From NCBI RefSeq assembly GCF_002843605.1, contig NZ_CP025263.1:700501-764500 (forward strand): a stretch of 64,000 nt of DNA, in the 5' to 3' direction. The notes beneath the pieces were generated by a model. It was not told the origin of the DNA and made no database searches. It was given only the letters and a program-made list of their open reading frames with translations. Both the position numbers and the translations under genes were made by a program. Each line of letters opens with the position of its first letter. The first letter of the stretch is position 1. This DNA is from Pseudomonas sp. S09G 359. GTDB taxonomy: Bacteria; Pseudomonadota; Gammaproteobacteria; Pseudomonadales; Pseudomonadaceae. This document shows, one piece after another, positions 16,972 through 26,072 of this stretch.

Positions 16972-18354
16972 TCATGCAGAACCTGAGGCGGATTCACGTT
17001 GGGCAAAAAATCGCGCCAACACCAGGCGGTCCAAGGCCCACACGGCGATCAACGACGCCCCCACCAACGGAAAAATAATCGCCAGCGCGAGCATGATCAC
17101 CATCGCGGTTTTCCACTTGGGCAGGTCATGGCGCAGCGGCGGCACCCCCAGGCCGCCTTGCGGGCGACGTTTCCACCAGATCACCACGCCGCTCACGGCG
17201 CTGAGCAGAATCATCAGGCAGATCAGCAGCACGATCAGCTGGTTGACCCAGCCGAACATCTTGCCTTCATGCAGCATCACGCCGGTCTCGGTCGCGCGCG
17301 CCAGCGTGTTGTAGTGCGCCCAGCGCACATCGGCGAGGACTTTGCCGGTGTACTGGTCCACGTGCAGGGTGGCGTCGTTGCGCGGGTCGTTGGCGAACAC
17401 CGCGACGGTGAACACGCCCTCGGCGGTGGTGGGGAAGGTGATGCTGTAGCCGGGCTCGACCTTGCGCGCGTTGGCCAGGTCGACCACCTGTTGCAGGCGG
17501 ATGGTCGGTGCGGCCGGCGCCGAATGCATGGCGCCGTGGTTCATGTGTTCGGCGTGGTCGCCGGACATCGGCATCGGCGTATTTTCCATGGCCCAGGGCA
17601 CGGTCTGCTGGCTGGCGGTGTTAAGCACCCGCGCCTGCTGGTCGGATTGCGGCACGTTGTTCCACATCGCCGCCGGGAAGGTGTTCCACAGGTCGGCGTA
17701 TTGCTTGCCCCAGAAGCCGGTCCAGGTCATGCCGCTGAGCAGCATAACCAGCAAGAATGCCGCGCCCCAGAAGCCGGCGACTGCATGCAAGTCGCGCCAG
17801 AACACCCGGCCACGGCTATTGAAACGTGGCCACAACACACCCGCCGAAGACTTGCCGCGCGGCCACCACAGGTACACGCCCGACACCACCAGCATCACGC
17901 CCCAACCGGCGGCGAGTTCCACCAGGCGGTCGCCGACGGTGCCGATCATCAGCTCACCGTGCAGGGCACGGGCGATGGCTTGCAGATTGTATTTGGCATC
18001 TTGTTCACCGAGTACGCTGCCGCGATAGGGGTCGACGAATACGCTGACTTCGCGGCCCTCTTGGTGCATCACGAATTGCGCGCTGCTGGTGGCGTCGGCG
18101 GGTGGCAGGTATTTGCTGATCTTGCCCTGGGGGAAGGCGGCCTGGGCGCGTTGCAATTGCTCGTCCGCGCTCAGGGCGTGCTCGGCGGCCGGTACGGTGA
18201 GCAGGTTGCCGTACATCAGCGGGTCGAGTTGGGGTTTGAACAGGTAGATGATGCCGGTCAGGGCCAGCAGCACCATGAAGGGGGCGACGAAGAGGCCGGC
18301 GTAGAAATGCCAGCGCCAGGCCAGGTTGTAGAAGGAGATTTTTTGGGTGGTCAT
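16972..18354 (-). CDS. PepSY-domain integral membrane protein of the copper cluster
   Basis: About 460 residues. Starts with the PepSY-TM pattern FYNLAWRWHFYAGLFVAPFMVLL, has paired His motifs in membrane helices (RDLHAVAGFWGAAF) and at least four to five hydrophobic segments. A periplasmic loop near residue 265 carries MPMSGDHAEHMNHGAMHS, rich in His and Met, suited to Cu(I)/Cu(II). ATG at 18354 is chosen because GGAG is 8-9 bases upstream and it begins the conserved N-terminus. It is last in the OprC cluster, after a REP pair. The PepSY family is often tied to metal reductases at TonB receptors; a role in copper handling is inferred from the neighbours. Confidence 0.88.
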   Translation of the reverse strand: MTTQKISFYNLAWRWHFYAGLFVAPFMVLLALTGIIYLFKPQLDPLMYGNLLTVPAAEHALSADEQLQRAQAAFPQGKISKYLPPADATSSAQFVMHQEGREVSVFVDPYRGSVLGEQDAKYNLQAIARALHGELMIGTVGDRLVELAAGWGVMLVVSGVYLWWPRGKSSAGVLWPRFNSRGRVFWRDLHAVAGFWGAAFLLVMLLSGMTWTGFWGKQYADLWNTFPAAMWNNVPQSDQQARVLNTASQQTVPWAMENTPMPMSGDHAEHMNHGAMHSAPAAPTIRLQQVVDLANARKVEPGYSITFPTTAEGVFTVAVFANDPRNDATLHVDQYTGKVLADVRWAHYNTLARATETGVMLHEGKMFGWVNQLIVLLICLMILLSAVSGVVIWWKRRPQGGLGVPPLRHDLPKWKTAMVIMLALAIIFPLVGASLIAVWALDRLVLARFFAQRESASGSA

Positions 18355-18397
18355 CAGGGGGCTCCGCAAAGGCTTTGATTTTTTTGTGTCAGTTAGG

Positions 18398-18470
18398 CCG
18401 CCATCGGGGGCAAGCCCCCTCCCACACTTGTAATGCGTTCCAAGGTGGGAGGGGCGGTGGCCCCCGATGC
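18398..18470. repeat. Diverged REP pair between oprC and the PepSY gene
   Basis: One arm reads GCCATCGGGGGCAAGCCCCC. The second, in the opposite orientation, is degenerate (GTGGGAGGGGCGGTGGCCCC) and only about 20 bases away, a shorter spacing than in the other pairs. Confidence 0.85.
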
Positions 18471-18472
18471 TC

Positions 18473-20542
18473 TTAGAAGCTCATATCGACTTTGGTCCAG
18501 AGCGTGCGCCCCGGCTCCTTGATGGCTTGCGGGTCGTTGGCCGGGTAGCCGAACCCGGCGTTGCCGGCCAGGTTCAGGTGCTCGGCGTAGGCCTTGCCGA
18601 ACAGGTTGTCGACGCCGGTGCTGACCTTGAAGTTTTTATTGATGCGATACGCCGCATTCAGCGAGAACACGCCAAAGCCGCCGCTCTTGTCGAAGTCCTT
18701 GCCGACCACGTTGCCCTTGTTCTGGTCGATGCGGTTTTGCGCCGCGACCACGCGCCACAGGGCGCCGGCGCTCCAGTCGTCTTCGCTGTAGGTGAGACCG
18801 AAACGGGCATCCAGTGGCGGCATTTGCGGCAGTGCCTTGCCGTCGCTGCTGTTCTTGCCCCAGGCATAGGCCAGGGTCGCGTCGGCCTTCCAGTTGCGCG
18901 TCAGTTTGTAGGCTGCGCCGAGTTCGCCGCCCATGATCCGCGCGTCCACATTGCGCGCCTGGGAGGTGGTACCCATCATCCCGGGCTGGTAGTCGAACAA
19001 AATGTAGTCCTGCACTCGGCCGATATAACCCGAGGCCCAGGCTTCGAGGCCGGCGCTTTTGTACTGCGCGCCGAAGTCGAGTTGGGTGGTCTTTTCCGGC
19101 TTCACGCCATCGAAGGCATTCACCGAACCGACCGCGCCGGTGTCAGGCGAAAACAACTCCCAGTAATCCGGGAAACGCTCCGCGTGGCCCAGCCCGGCGT
19201 AGAGCGTGGTGGGGCTGTCGGCCAGGTCGTGTTCATAACGCACAAAACCCGACGGCAAGGTATCGGCGCGGGTGTCGTTGGCGGTCGGGTTGGCGCGGGT
19301 GCTCATGCCGGAACCGGTGGTTTGCCGGAAGTCCTTGGCCGAGGCGCGGTCCAGGCGTGCGCCGCTGATCAGCCGCTCGCGGTCTGCGGCGTACCAGGTG
19401 AGTTCGCCGAACACGCCGTAGTTGTGGAAGTTGGCGTCCTTGATCTTGGGCAATTCCTTGTAGGTGTCGACGCCCATGCTGCTGCGCTCGCGGTGTTCAT
19501 TGGTCTGCGCATCCAGGCCGCTGATCAGTTGCACATCGGCCCAGCGCCAGGTGGCCTTGATGCGCGCGCCGAGGGTGCGGCGGTCGACGTTCGCGGCCAT
19601 GGGCCCGGCCATCATCCCGGTGCCCGACGGCGTGCGCAGGCTGTAGTTGTCCATCACGTGGTCGGCGTAGTTGTAGTAGACCTGGGCTTCGACCTTGTCG
19701 AGTACCTCGCCGAGGTTGGATTTTTCAAAACGCAGCCCCAGGCTTTCACGCAGGAACTGCGAACCGTCCATGGCGCGCCCGGCGTAGCGCGCTTCACCAT
19801 CGCCACGGCCGGCGGTGAGTTCCAGCAGGGTGTCGGCGTCGGGGGTGAAGCCTGCGGCGACGTCGCCATTCCACTTGTCGTAGCGCGAGGCGACGGTGTC
19901 GTTGTTGCCGTCCTTGTAGTCGTCGGCATGGGCCTGGTTGCCGATCACGCGCACGTAGCCCAGGGGGCCACCGGCCGCGGCATCAATGACCTTGTCGAAA
20001 CGCCCGTTGGAGCCGGCCAATACGCTGGCGTTGAGGCGGGTGCCCAGCGCGCCGAAGTGCTCCGGCTCACGCTCGAACAACACCGTGCCGGCCGACGCGC
20101 CTGGGCCCCAGAGCACGGTTTGCGGGCCTTTGATCACGGTGAGTGTGTCGTAGGTTTCCGGCGAGATGTACGAGGTGGGCGCGTCCATCCGGCCGGGGCA
20201 GGCGCCGAGCATCTGGCTGCCGTTGGTGAGGATGTTCAGGCGCGAGCCAAACATGCCGCGCAATACCGGGTCGCCATTGGTGCCGCCGTTGCGCACCAGC
20301 GCGAAGCCGGGGATGGTCTTGAGGTAGTCGCCGCCGTCGCTGGCAGGCACGGGTTGGCGTGGGTCTTTCGGGTGGGTGGTTACGGTCAGCGGCGAGCTGG
20401 GGGCGATCGCGGTGATCACCGTGGGGCTCAGCTCATGCTCGGCGTGTTCATCGGCCTGAGCATGGGGCGCGAGCAATGCGCCGCATAACGCCGCGAGCAC
20501 GGGGGTGCATCCCAAACGGGTGTCAGCAGAAAACCTGGACAT
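18473..20542 (-). CDS. oprC: TonB-dependent copper receptor OprC
   Basis: About 689 residues. The signal peptide ends near PHAQA, the mature N-terminus is His/Glu rich (DEHAEHELSPTVITA), and the plug contains NGGTNGDPVLRGMFGSRLN and the NTGSQM-like NGSQMLGACPGRMD with a cysteine. This is characteristic of the OprC/NosA family. The barrel ends GRTLWTKVDMSF. OprC takes up copper across the outer membrane. ATG at 20542 has a GGAAT site six bases upstream; an ATG six codons earlier is less likely. Lies below PCu(A)C and DUF2946 genes in one minus-strand operon, all copper-related. Confidence 0.93.
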   Translation of the reverse strand: MSRFSADTRLGCTPVLAALCGALLAPHAQADEHAEHELSPTVITAIAPSSPLTVTTHPKDPRQPVPASDGGDYLKTIPGFALVRNGGTNGDPVLRGMFGSRLNILTNGSQMLGACPGRMDAPTSYISPETYDTLTVIKGPQTVLWGPGASAGTVLFEREPEHFGALGTRLNASVLAGSNGRFDKVIDAAAGGPLGYVRVIGNQAHADDYKDGNNDTVASRYDKWNGDVAAGFTPDADTLLELTAGRGDGEARYAGRAMDGSQFLRESLGLRFEKSNLGEVLDKVEAQVYYNYADHVMDNYSLRTPSGTGMMAGPMAANVDRRTLGARIKATWRWADVQLISGLDAQTNEHRERSSMGVDTYKELPKIKDANFHNYGVFGELTWYAADRERLISGARLDRASAKDFRQTTGSGMSTRANPTANDTRADTLPSGFVRYEHDLADSPTTLYAGLGHAERFPDYWELFSPDTGAVGSVNAFDGVKPEKTTQLDFGAQYKSAGLEAWASGYIGRVQDYILFDYQPGMMGTTSQARNVDARIMGGELGAAYKLTRNWKADATLAYAWGKNSSDGKALPQMPPLDARFGLTYSEDDWSAGALWRVVAAQNRIDQNKGNVVGKDFDKSGGFGVFSLNAAYRINKNFKVSTGVDNLFGKAYAEHLNLAGNAGFGYPANDPQAIKEPGRTLWTKVDMSF

Positions 20543-20634
20543 AAAAATTCCATCAATCAATCGTAAACAACACGGCCAGCAGCCTGCGGCTGTCTGTCTA
20601 AAGTCGGCCGGGATGAAGTAACGGTGTTAAGTGC

Positions 20635-21036
20635 TTACGTGATGATGGGCGGCGCGCGGCTGCGGGCGCCGGGGAAGATGCTCTGCCGGGCATGGCCCAG
20701 GCGCGTGGCGGGGGTGAGGGCGTTGGCCGGCGGCGGGGGGCTGAGGGTGAAGGTTGAAATGCCGCCAGGCAGGGCAGGGCAACTGTAAAGCAGGTCGCAA
20801 TAGCCGCACTTGGACCAAAGGGCGTGGTGTTCTTCGGGGGCTTTGGTGTGATGGGAATCGCCATGCTCGCCTGGCATGTCCATCGGCATTTCCATCGACA
20901 TACCGGCGTGATGATCCATCGGCATCGCTTGGGAAATCAGCGGACCGATAAAGATCATCAGCATGGCGAACAGGCTGATCCAACTGCCGCGCATCACGCG
21001 CGGGTGTGGAACTGGCCTGGCGCGAGGGGCGCCCAT
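20635..21036 (-). CDS. DUF2946 small membrane protein, copper cluster
   Basis: About 133 residues. One N-terminal hydrophobic segment (SLFAMLMIFIGPLISQ), then a His/Met-rich stretch (MPMDHHAGMSMEMPMDMPGE), then CGYC, which could bind copper. This pattern is typical of DUF2946 proteins found next to OprC and PCu(A)C. Function unknown; a periplasmic copper-binding role is inferred. The start is uncertain: a second in-frame ATG at 20994 (MRGSWIS) gives a more family-like N-terminus, and neither has a strong ribosome site. Eleven bases after the chaperone gene. Confidence 0.82.
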   Translation of the reverse strand: MGAPRARPVPHPRVMRGSWISLFAMLMIFIGPLISQAMPMDHHAGMSMEMPMDMPGEHGDSHHTKAPEEHHALWSKCGYCDLLYSCPALPGGISTFTLSPPPPANALTPATRLGHARQSIFPGARSRAPPIIT

Positions 21037-21047
21037 CGAGTGTTGGC

Positions 21048-21530
21048 CTACTGGGCGTGCTTGTGCTCGTGGGCGGCCGCAGGCGGTACTTTCTGCACCG
21101 ACACTTCCACTTCAACCTTGCCGGCTTTTTCGAAGGTGAGGGTCAGCGGGAACTGCTTGCCGCCGGCCAGCAGGCTGCGGTCCTTGAGGCCCAGCAACAT
21201 CACGTGGTACGCCATGGGCGCGAAGGTCAGGTCGCCCTTGGCTGGCACGGCCACGCTGGGTACTTGCTGCATCTTCATCAAGTCGCCCTGCATCACATGC
21301 TCATGCAGTTCGGCCTTGTCCGCCACGGGGGTATCGACGCTGAGCAAGCGGTCCGGGGCTTCACCGGTGTTATGAATAACGAAATACGCCGCGACAGTCG
21401 GCGCATTCGGCGGCAACTCCTGGGACCAGGGATCGCTGACCAGCAGGTCACCGGCCTTGTAGTCCTCGGCGTTGGCAGCACTGAACACCGGCAGCAGCAA
21501 CGCAGCCAGAAGCAGGGAAGATTTGAGCAT
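21048..21530 (-). CDS. Periplasmic copper chaperone, PCu(A)C family
   Basis: About 160 residues with a signal peptide (MLKSSLLLAALLLPVFSAANA). The PCu(A)C copper motif is visible: HEHVMQGDLMKM followed about 20 residues later by MAYHVMLLGL, giving the His/Met ligands for Cu(I). The tail HEHKHAQ adds further histidines. Such proteins deliver copper to cytochrome oxidase CuA/CuB sites or handle it for receptors. Placed between two DUF2946 genes in the oprC operon, with an ATG that has a GGAG-type leader. Confidence 0.93.
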   Translation of the reverse strand: MLKSSLLLAALLLPVFSAANAEDYKAGDLLVSDPWSQELPPNAPTVAAYFVIHNTGEAPDRLLSVDTPVADKAELHEHVMQGDLMKMQQVPSVAVPAKGDLTFAPMAYHVMLLGLKDRSLLAGGKQFPLTLTFEKAGKVEVEVSVQKVPPAAAHEHKHAQ

Positions 21531-21577
21531 GGCAGTTCTCCAGAACGGTTCTAAACGCAGTTCACTTGCGAAGACGA

Positions 21578-21973
21578 TCAGACCGTTGGAGAGGCGCGGG
21601 GGTTAAGGCTTGGCCATTGCTGGCGCGGCGTGGGCGATTGCAGCGAAGGCGTTGGCAGGTTCTGGAACGCATCGAACCGCGTCACATACAACTGCGGCAC
21701 ATGCCCCGGCAACGCCACCAACGGCGCCGAGCCCGAGCAACACCAGCAATGCTGCATGGTGGAGTGTTCGTCCTGCTGCGGCGCCGGAATCTCCAGCTTG
21801 CCCAGGGCAATCGCCTTGAGGCTGGCGCCATTGGACGAACAGAAACCGCCCCATATCAATTGCTGCACGGGGTCTTGCGACTGCTGCATCGCAGTGGCCA
21901 TCGGCATGGCAAACGCATTGAACAGCACTGCAAGGCAGGCGATCCAGGCTATTGCAAAGCGTTGACGGGCCAT
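21578..21973 (-). CDS. DUF2946 protein, first gene of the copper operon
   Basis: About 131 residues. N-terminal membrane segment or signal (IAWIACLAVLFNAFAMPMATA), then a cysteine cluster QHCWCCSGSAP near residue 75. ATG at 21973 (MARQRFAIAW) is preferred to the upstream TTG at 21982. It is the promoter-proximal member of the minus-strand copper operon, with a 7-base inverted repeat 25-49 bases upstream of its ATG. It differs from the second DUF2946 copy in its cysteine motif (CWCC versus CGYC). Function unknown. Confidence 0.82.
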   Translation of the reverse strand: MARQRFAIAWIACLAVLFNAFAMPMATAMQQSQDPVQQLIWGGFCSSNGASLKAIALGKLEIPAPQQDEHSTMQHCWCCSGSAPLVALPGHVPQLYVTRFDAFQNLPTPSLQSPTPRQQWPSLNPRASPTV

Positions 21974-21997
21974 GGCGGACAATCCGTAGGGTTAAAC

Positions 21998-22022
21998 GAT
22001 CAGGTGGGTATTTAGCCTGATC
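21998..22022. promoter_or_regulatory. Inverted repeat upstream of the copper operon
   Basis: GATCAGG and CCTGATC, perfect 7-base arms separated by 11 bases, 25-49 bases before the first ATG of the operon. Could be an operator or a leader hairpin. It does not match a copper-regulator box that I can name. Confidence 0.4.
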
Positions 22023-22126
22023 GGGGGGGATAAGTAAAAAGGGGCGGTGTGGTTTGGTGTCGCAGTGACTGGTTTGAGGATAGACGGGGAATTGAGTGGA
22101 TGCCGACCTTCAAGGCAATACAGATC

Positions 22127-22143
22127 AAATGTGGGAGGGGTGT
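22127..22143. repeat. Truncated REP arm
   Basis: AAATGTGGGAGGGG matches the first half of a REP and then diverges. It sits immediately after the cobK stop codon with no partner arm. Confidence 0.6.
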
Positions 22144-22146
22144 TGT

Positions 22147-22866
22147 TCAAAGTGACTCGATGGCCTGTGAGGCCGCCGCCACCGTGGTGAATTCTCGATC
22201 TACAGCAGCCAACACCGGCCGCTTCAACACCAACACCGGCACGCCAAGCTCCCGTGCCACTTCCAGCTTCGGCTCCGTCGCCGTGCTGCCGCTGTTTTTG
22301 CTGATCAACACATCGATCTGCCGCCGTTCAAACAATGCGCGCTCGTCATCAATCAGAAACGGTCCACGCGCGCCGATCACTTCGCAGCGCGCATTCCCCG
22401 GATACACATCCAGCGCGCGCAAGGTCCAGAATTGATCTGCGGGGATTTCATCAAGGTGCTGCAACGGTTCGCGGCCCAAGGTGAATAAAGGTCGCTTGAA
22501 GGGTTTCAGTGCTTCGATCAGTTCGGCCCAATCACCGACCTCGCGCCAATCATCCCCCGCCTGCGGTTGCCACGCCGGGCGACGCAACGCCCAGCACGGC
22601 ACACCACACAAACGCCCAGCCTCGGCGGCGTTGCGGCTGATCTGTGCCGCATACGGATGGGTTGCATCGAGAATCAGGCCAATCCCCTCATCGCGAACAA
22701 ACTGCGCCAACCCTTCAGCCCCGCCATAACCGCCAACCCGCACCTGGCACGTGAGGTCGGTAGGCACACGCCCAACCCCTGCCAAACTGTAGATATGCTG
22801 CGGGCCAAGGGTGCGCGCAATGGCCAACGCTTCCGTCACGCCGCCCAACAACAGGATGGGTTTCAT
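22147..22866 (-). CDS. cobK: Precorrin-6A reductase CobK
   Basis: About 239 residues. NADPH-dependent reduction of precorrin-6A to dihydro-precorrin-6 in aerobic B12 synthesis. The N-terminus [17 protein letters not shown] is the usual dinucleotide-binding start of CobK/Cbi[16 protein letters not shown] and the late [20 protein letters not shown] are conserved family segments. ATG overlaps the cobL stop by four bases (ATGA), so the two are translationally coupled. No cbiD gene lies between them. Confidence 0.95.
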   Translation of the reverse strand: MKPILLLGGVTEALAIARTLGPQHIYSLAGVGRVPTDLTCQVRVGGYGGAEGLAQFVRDEGIGLILDATHPYAAQISRNAAEAGRLCGVPCWALRRPAWQPQAGDDWREVGDWAELIEALKPFKRPLFTLGREPLQHLDEIPADQFWTLRALDVYPGNARCEVIGARGPFLIDDERALFERRQIDVLISKNSGSTATEPKLEVARELGVPVLVLKRPVLAAVDREFTTVAAASQAIESL

Positions 22867-24068
22867 AGTGGCTTGAGCACTTCCAGCAAGGTGATCGGCA
22901 GCGCCTGGCGCCAGGTATCGAATTCGCCCAGTGGCTGCGCCTGGGCCACGTGGATGCGCGTCAGTTCGCCGCCATGCTTGGCGCGCCAGGCCATCAGGGT
23001 GATTTCACTTTGCAGGGTCACCGCGTTGGCCACCAGGCGGCCGCCGGGGCGCAGGTGGTGCCAGCAGGTGTCGAGCACGCCCTCGCGGGTGACGCCGCCG
23101 CCGATAAAGATCGCATCGGGCGCCGGCAGGCCGCGCAAGGCATCCGGGGCTTTGCCGCGAATCAGTTGCAAGCCGGGCACGCCAAGGGCGTCGCGGTTGT
23201 GTTCGATCAGGCCTTGGCGGCCTTCGTCGGCTTCAATCGCCAACGCACGGCAGCTCGGGTGCGTGCGCATCCATTCGATACCGATAGAGCCACTGCCCGC
23301 GCCCACGTCCCACAGCAGTTCGCCGGGCATCGGCGCCAGGCGGGCGAGGGTCATGGCGCGTACATCGCGTTTGGTCAGTTGGCCGTCGTGTTTGAAGGCC
23401 GAATCCGGCAGGCCCGCCAGGCGTGACAGGCGTGGCGTGTCGATGGCGGCCAGGCAGTCGATGGCCACCAGGTTCAAATCGGCGACCGCGGCGTGTTGCC
23501 AATCTGCCGCCACGCCGTCGATTCGCCGCTCATCCGCGCCGCCCAGGTGTTCAAACACGCTCAAGCGGCTGGGGCCAAACCCGGCCTCAGCCAGTAACGC
23601 GGCGATCAACGCAGGGCTGCTGCCGTCGTTGCTCAACACCAACACCCTGGCGCCACTGGCCAGATGGGCGTTGATCGCGGCCACCGGCCGGGCTACCACG
23701 GATAACGTCACAACCTCCTGCAACGGCCAGCCCAGCCGAGCCGCCGCCAACGACACCGAGGACGGCGCCGGCAGAATCAGCAACTCATCCGCCGCCACCT
23801 GCCGCGCCAAACTGGCCCCCACGCCATAGAACATCGGATCGCCGCTGGCCAGTACACACACCGGCGTACCGCGCTGCGCGAGCACCGGCTCCAGGGAAAA
23901 CGGGCTCGGCCACAGCTGGCGCTCGCCGCGAATGCACACCGGCAGCAGGTCCAACTGGCGCTGAGCACCTATAATCCGGTTGGCGCGCAACAGGGCATGC
24001 CGGGCATTCCTGCCCAGCCCCTTGAAGCCGTCTTCACCGATGCCTACAACCGTCAGCCAGGGCGACAT
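22863..24068 (-). CDS. cobL: Precorrin-6Y C5,15-methyltransferase (decarboxylating) CobL
   Basis: About 401 residues, a fusion of a CbiE-like N-terminal methyltransferase ([25 protein letters not shown]) with a CbiT-like C-terminal Rossmann methyltransferase ([25 protein letters not shown]). It methylates C5 and C15 and decarboxylates the C12 acetate of the corrin precursor. Length matches CobL of other pseudomonads. First gene of the minus-strand cobLK unit, divergent from cobG with about 95 bases between start codons. Confidence 0.95.
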   Translation of the reverse strand: MSPWLTVVGIGEDGFKGLGRNARHALLRANRIIGAQRQLDLLPVCIRGERQLWPSPFSLEPVLAQRGTPVCVLASGDPMFYGVGASLARQVAADELLILPAPSSVSLAAARLGWPLQEVVTLSVVARPVAAINAHLASGARVLVLSNDGSSPALIAALLAEAGFGPSRLSVFEHLGGADERRIDGVAADWQHAAVADLNLVAIDCLAAIDTPRLSRLAGLPDSAFKHDGQLTKRDVRAMTLARLAPMPGELLWDVGAGSGSIGIEWMRTHPSCRALAIEADEGRQGLIEHNRDALGVPGLQLIRGKAPDALRGLPAPDAIFIGGGVTREGVLDTCWHHLRPGGRLVANAVTLQSEITLMAWRAKHGGELTRIHVAQAQPLGEFDTWRQALPITLLEVLKPL

Positions 24069-24163
24069 ATGAATTCCTTGAACGACATCCGACGGGCAGG
24101 CTTTTCATGCCGCCGGACAAAGCAGGCATAATACCGCGCCTTTACCCATCAACCGGTAGCCCC

Positions 24164-25453
24164 GTGAACCCAACGCCCGCCCTGAATACCTTGCGCCCCT
24201 CGGCTTGTCCGGGGTTGCTGCGTATTGTCCAGGCGTTGGATGGCGGCATTTGCCGGGTCAAACTGGCCGGTGGGGCGATTACCAGCGCGCAGGCCCATGC
24301 CGTGGCGGACGCGGCCCAGGCCTATGCGGGCGGGGTGATCGAGGCAACCAACCGCGCCAACCTGCAGATTCGTGGGATCGGCGCCGAGCAGGACGCGTTG
24401 ATCGCCATGCTGCTGGCGGCCGACCTGGGCCCCAGCAGCGCCGCCGGTGACGACGTGCGCAACGTGATGCTCAGCCCCGGCGCCGGCATCGACCCGCAGA
24501 TGCTGTTCGACACCCGGCCGCTGGCCGAGCAGATCCTGGGCACCCTGCAAACCCATCCGCGCTTCCATGAGCTGTCGGCCAAGTTCGCCGTGCAACTGGA
24601 TGGGGGCGAAGCCCTGGCGATGCTCGAGCATCACCACGATCTGTGGTTGTCTGCTTTTGTGCGCAATGGCGAGATGCTGCTTGCGTTCGGCCTGGCCGGT
24701 TGCCCGGGGTTGGACGCGCCGTTGGCGGCAGTGCCATTGGACCAGGGCCATGCAGTGGTGGTGGCGGTGCTGGAGGCGTTCCTTGACCTGGCGACCCCGG
24801 AACAAACGCGCATGCGTCATCTGGCTGTGGATAACGTGTTGAGCCGCCTCAGCCTGCCGCTATTGCCGGCCGATGGCTTCAAGCGCCCGACCAGTGGCGC
24901 TTTGCTGCACCTTGGCAGTTATCCACAGGCGCAAAAAAATCAGTTCTACGTTGCCGCCGTCGCCCCCTTGGGCCGTCTGGACTCGACGATGCTCAAGGGC
25001 CTCGCACAGTTGGCCAGCGACCACGGCGACGGCACCTTGCGCTTCACTCCCTGGCAAGGCGTGTTACTGCCCTACGTCGAAAAACCTCACGCCGTCACCG
25101 CGCGCCTGGAGCAACTGGGTTTTCTCTGCTCTGTCGACCAGCCGCTGGCGCGCATGACCGCCTGTACCGGCTCCAGCGGGTGCGGCAAAGCCCTGGCCGA
25201 CACCAAGGCCGACGCCATGCAACTGGCCGCGCTGGCGCCTGGGGTTGAGGTGCACCTGTCCGGCTGCCCACGCTCCTGCGCTGCCGCTCACGTGGCGCCG
25301 GTCACCTTGCTGGCAGCGAGCCCCGGCCACTACGACGTCTATTTTCGCGAGGCAGCCCAACCCGGTTTCGGTCGGCTGCACGCACGCACTCTTTCTATTG
25401 AAGCGACGGGCGCCTTGCTGCGCGCTCGCCCACGGAGCAACACCGATGATTGA
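24164..25453 (+). CDS. cobG: Precorrin-3B synthase CobG
   Basis: About 429 residues. A sulfite/nitrite reductase-like iron-sulfur monooxygenase that converts precorrin-3A to precorrin-3B in the oxygen-dependent pathway. Two ferredoxin-like halves are recognisable (RPSACPGLLRIVQALDGGIC; NRANLQIRG), with the cluster cysteines in TACTGSSGCGKALADTKA and HLSGCPRSCAA. GTG at 24164 gives the family-like N-terminus; an ATG at 24107 would add 19 residues overlapping the probable promoter region. Its presence shows the aerobic route. Overlaps cobH by eight bases. Confidence 0.93.
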   Translation: MNPTPALNTLRPSACPGLLRIVQALDGGICRVKLAGGAITSAQAHAVADAAQAYAGGVIEATNRANLQIRGIGAEQDALIAMLLAADLGPSSAAGDDVRNVMLSPGAGIDPQMLFDTRPLAEQILGTLQTHPRFHELSAKFAVQLDGGEALAMLEHHHDLWLSAFVRNGEMLLAFGLAGCPGLDAPLAAVPLDQGHAVVVAVLEAFLDLATPEQTRMRHLAVDNVLSRLSLPLLPADGFKRPTSGALLHLGSYPQAQKNQFYVAAVAPLGRLDSTMLKGLAQLASDHGDGTLRFTPWQGVLLPYVEKPHAVTARLEQLGFLCSVDQPLARMTACTGSSGCGKALADTKADAMQLAALAPGVEVHLSGCPRSCAAAHVAPVTLLAASPGHYDVYFREAAQPGFGRLHARTLSIEATGALLRARPRSNTDD

Positions 25454-26072
25454 TTACATCCGCGACGGTCAGGAGATCTATCGCAACTCCTTCGCCATTA
25501 TTCGCGCGGAAGCCAAATTGGACCGCATCCCGGCCGATCTGGAAAAACTCGCGGTGCGCGTGATTCATGCGTGCGGCATGGTCGACGCGATCGACGGCCT
25601 GCAATTCTCCGAAGGTGCGGGCAAGGCCGGCCGCGATGCGCTGGCGGCCGGTGCGCCGATTCTGTGTGATGCGCGGATGGTCTCCGAGGGCGTGACCCGT
25701 GCGCGCCTGCCAGCCAACAACGAAGTGATCTGCACCCTGCGCGACGACAGCGTGCCGGCGTTGGCGCGCGAGCTGGGCAACACCCGCTCCGCCGCTGCCC
25801 TGGAACTGTGGCGCCCACACCTGGAAGGCAGTGTGGTGGTGATCGGTAACGCGCCGACGGCGTTGTTCTACCTGCTGGAAATGCTCGATGCCGGCGCGCC
25901 GAAACCGGCGTTGATCCTGGGTTTCCCGGTCGGTTTTGTCGGCGCGGCCGAATCCAAGGCGATGCTGGCGGCCGACAGCCGTGGCGTGCCATTCGTGATC
26001 ATGCAGGGCCGCCTGGGCGGCAGCGCCATGGCGGCTGCAGCGGTTAATGCGCTCGCCACGGAGGTCGAATAA
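25446..26072 (+). CDS. cobH: Precorrin-8X methylmutase CobH
   Basis: About 208 residues, the usual size. Moves the C11 methyl group to C12 to make hydrogenobyrinate. Conserved parts are [14 protein letters not shown], the [11 protein letters not shown] segment containing the catalytic histidine, and the [12 protein letters not shown] and [13 protein letters not shown] runs. ATG at 25446 is just inside the cobG end, overlapping it by eight bases, with translation likely coupled. A longer frame upstream is cobG read out of phase. Confidence 0.96.
   Translation: MIDYIRDGQEIYRNSFAIIRAEAKLDRIPADLEKLAVRVIHACGMVDAIDGLQFSEGAGKAGRDALAAGAPILCDARMVSEGVTRARLPANNEVICTLRDDSVPALARELGNTRSAAALELWRPHLEGSVVVIGNAPTALFYLLEMLDAGAPKPALILGFPVGFVGAAESKAMLAADSRGVPFVIMQGRLGGSAMAAAAVNALATEVE

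Noticed and set aside
24069..24163. B12 riboswitch between cobL and cobG
   Set aside because: The gap is under 100 bases and lacks a B12-box-like sequence; too short for a cobalamin aptamer.
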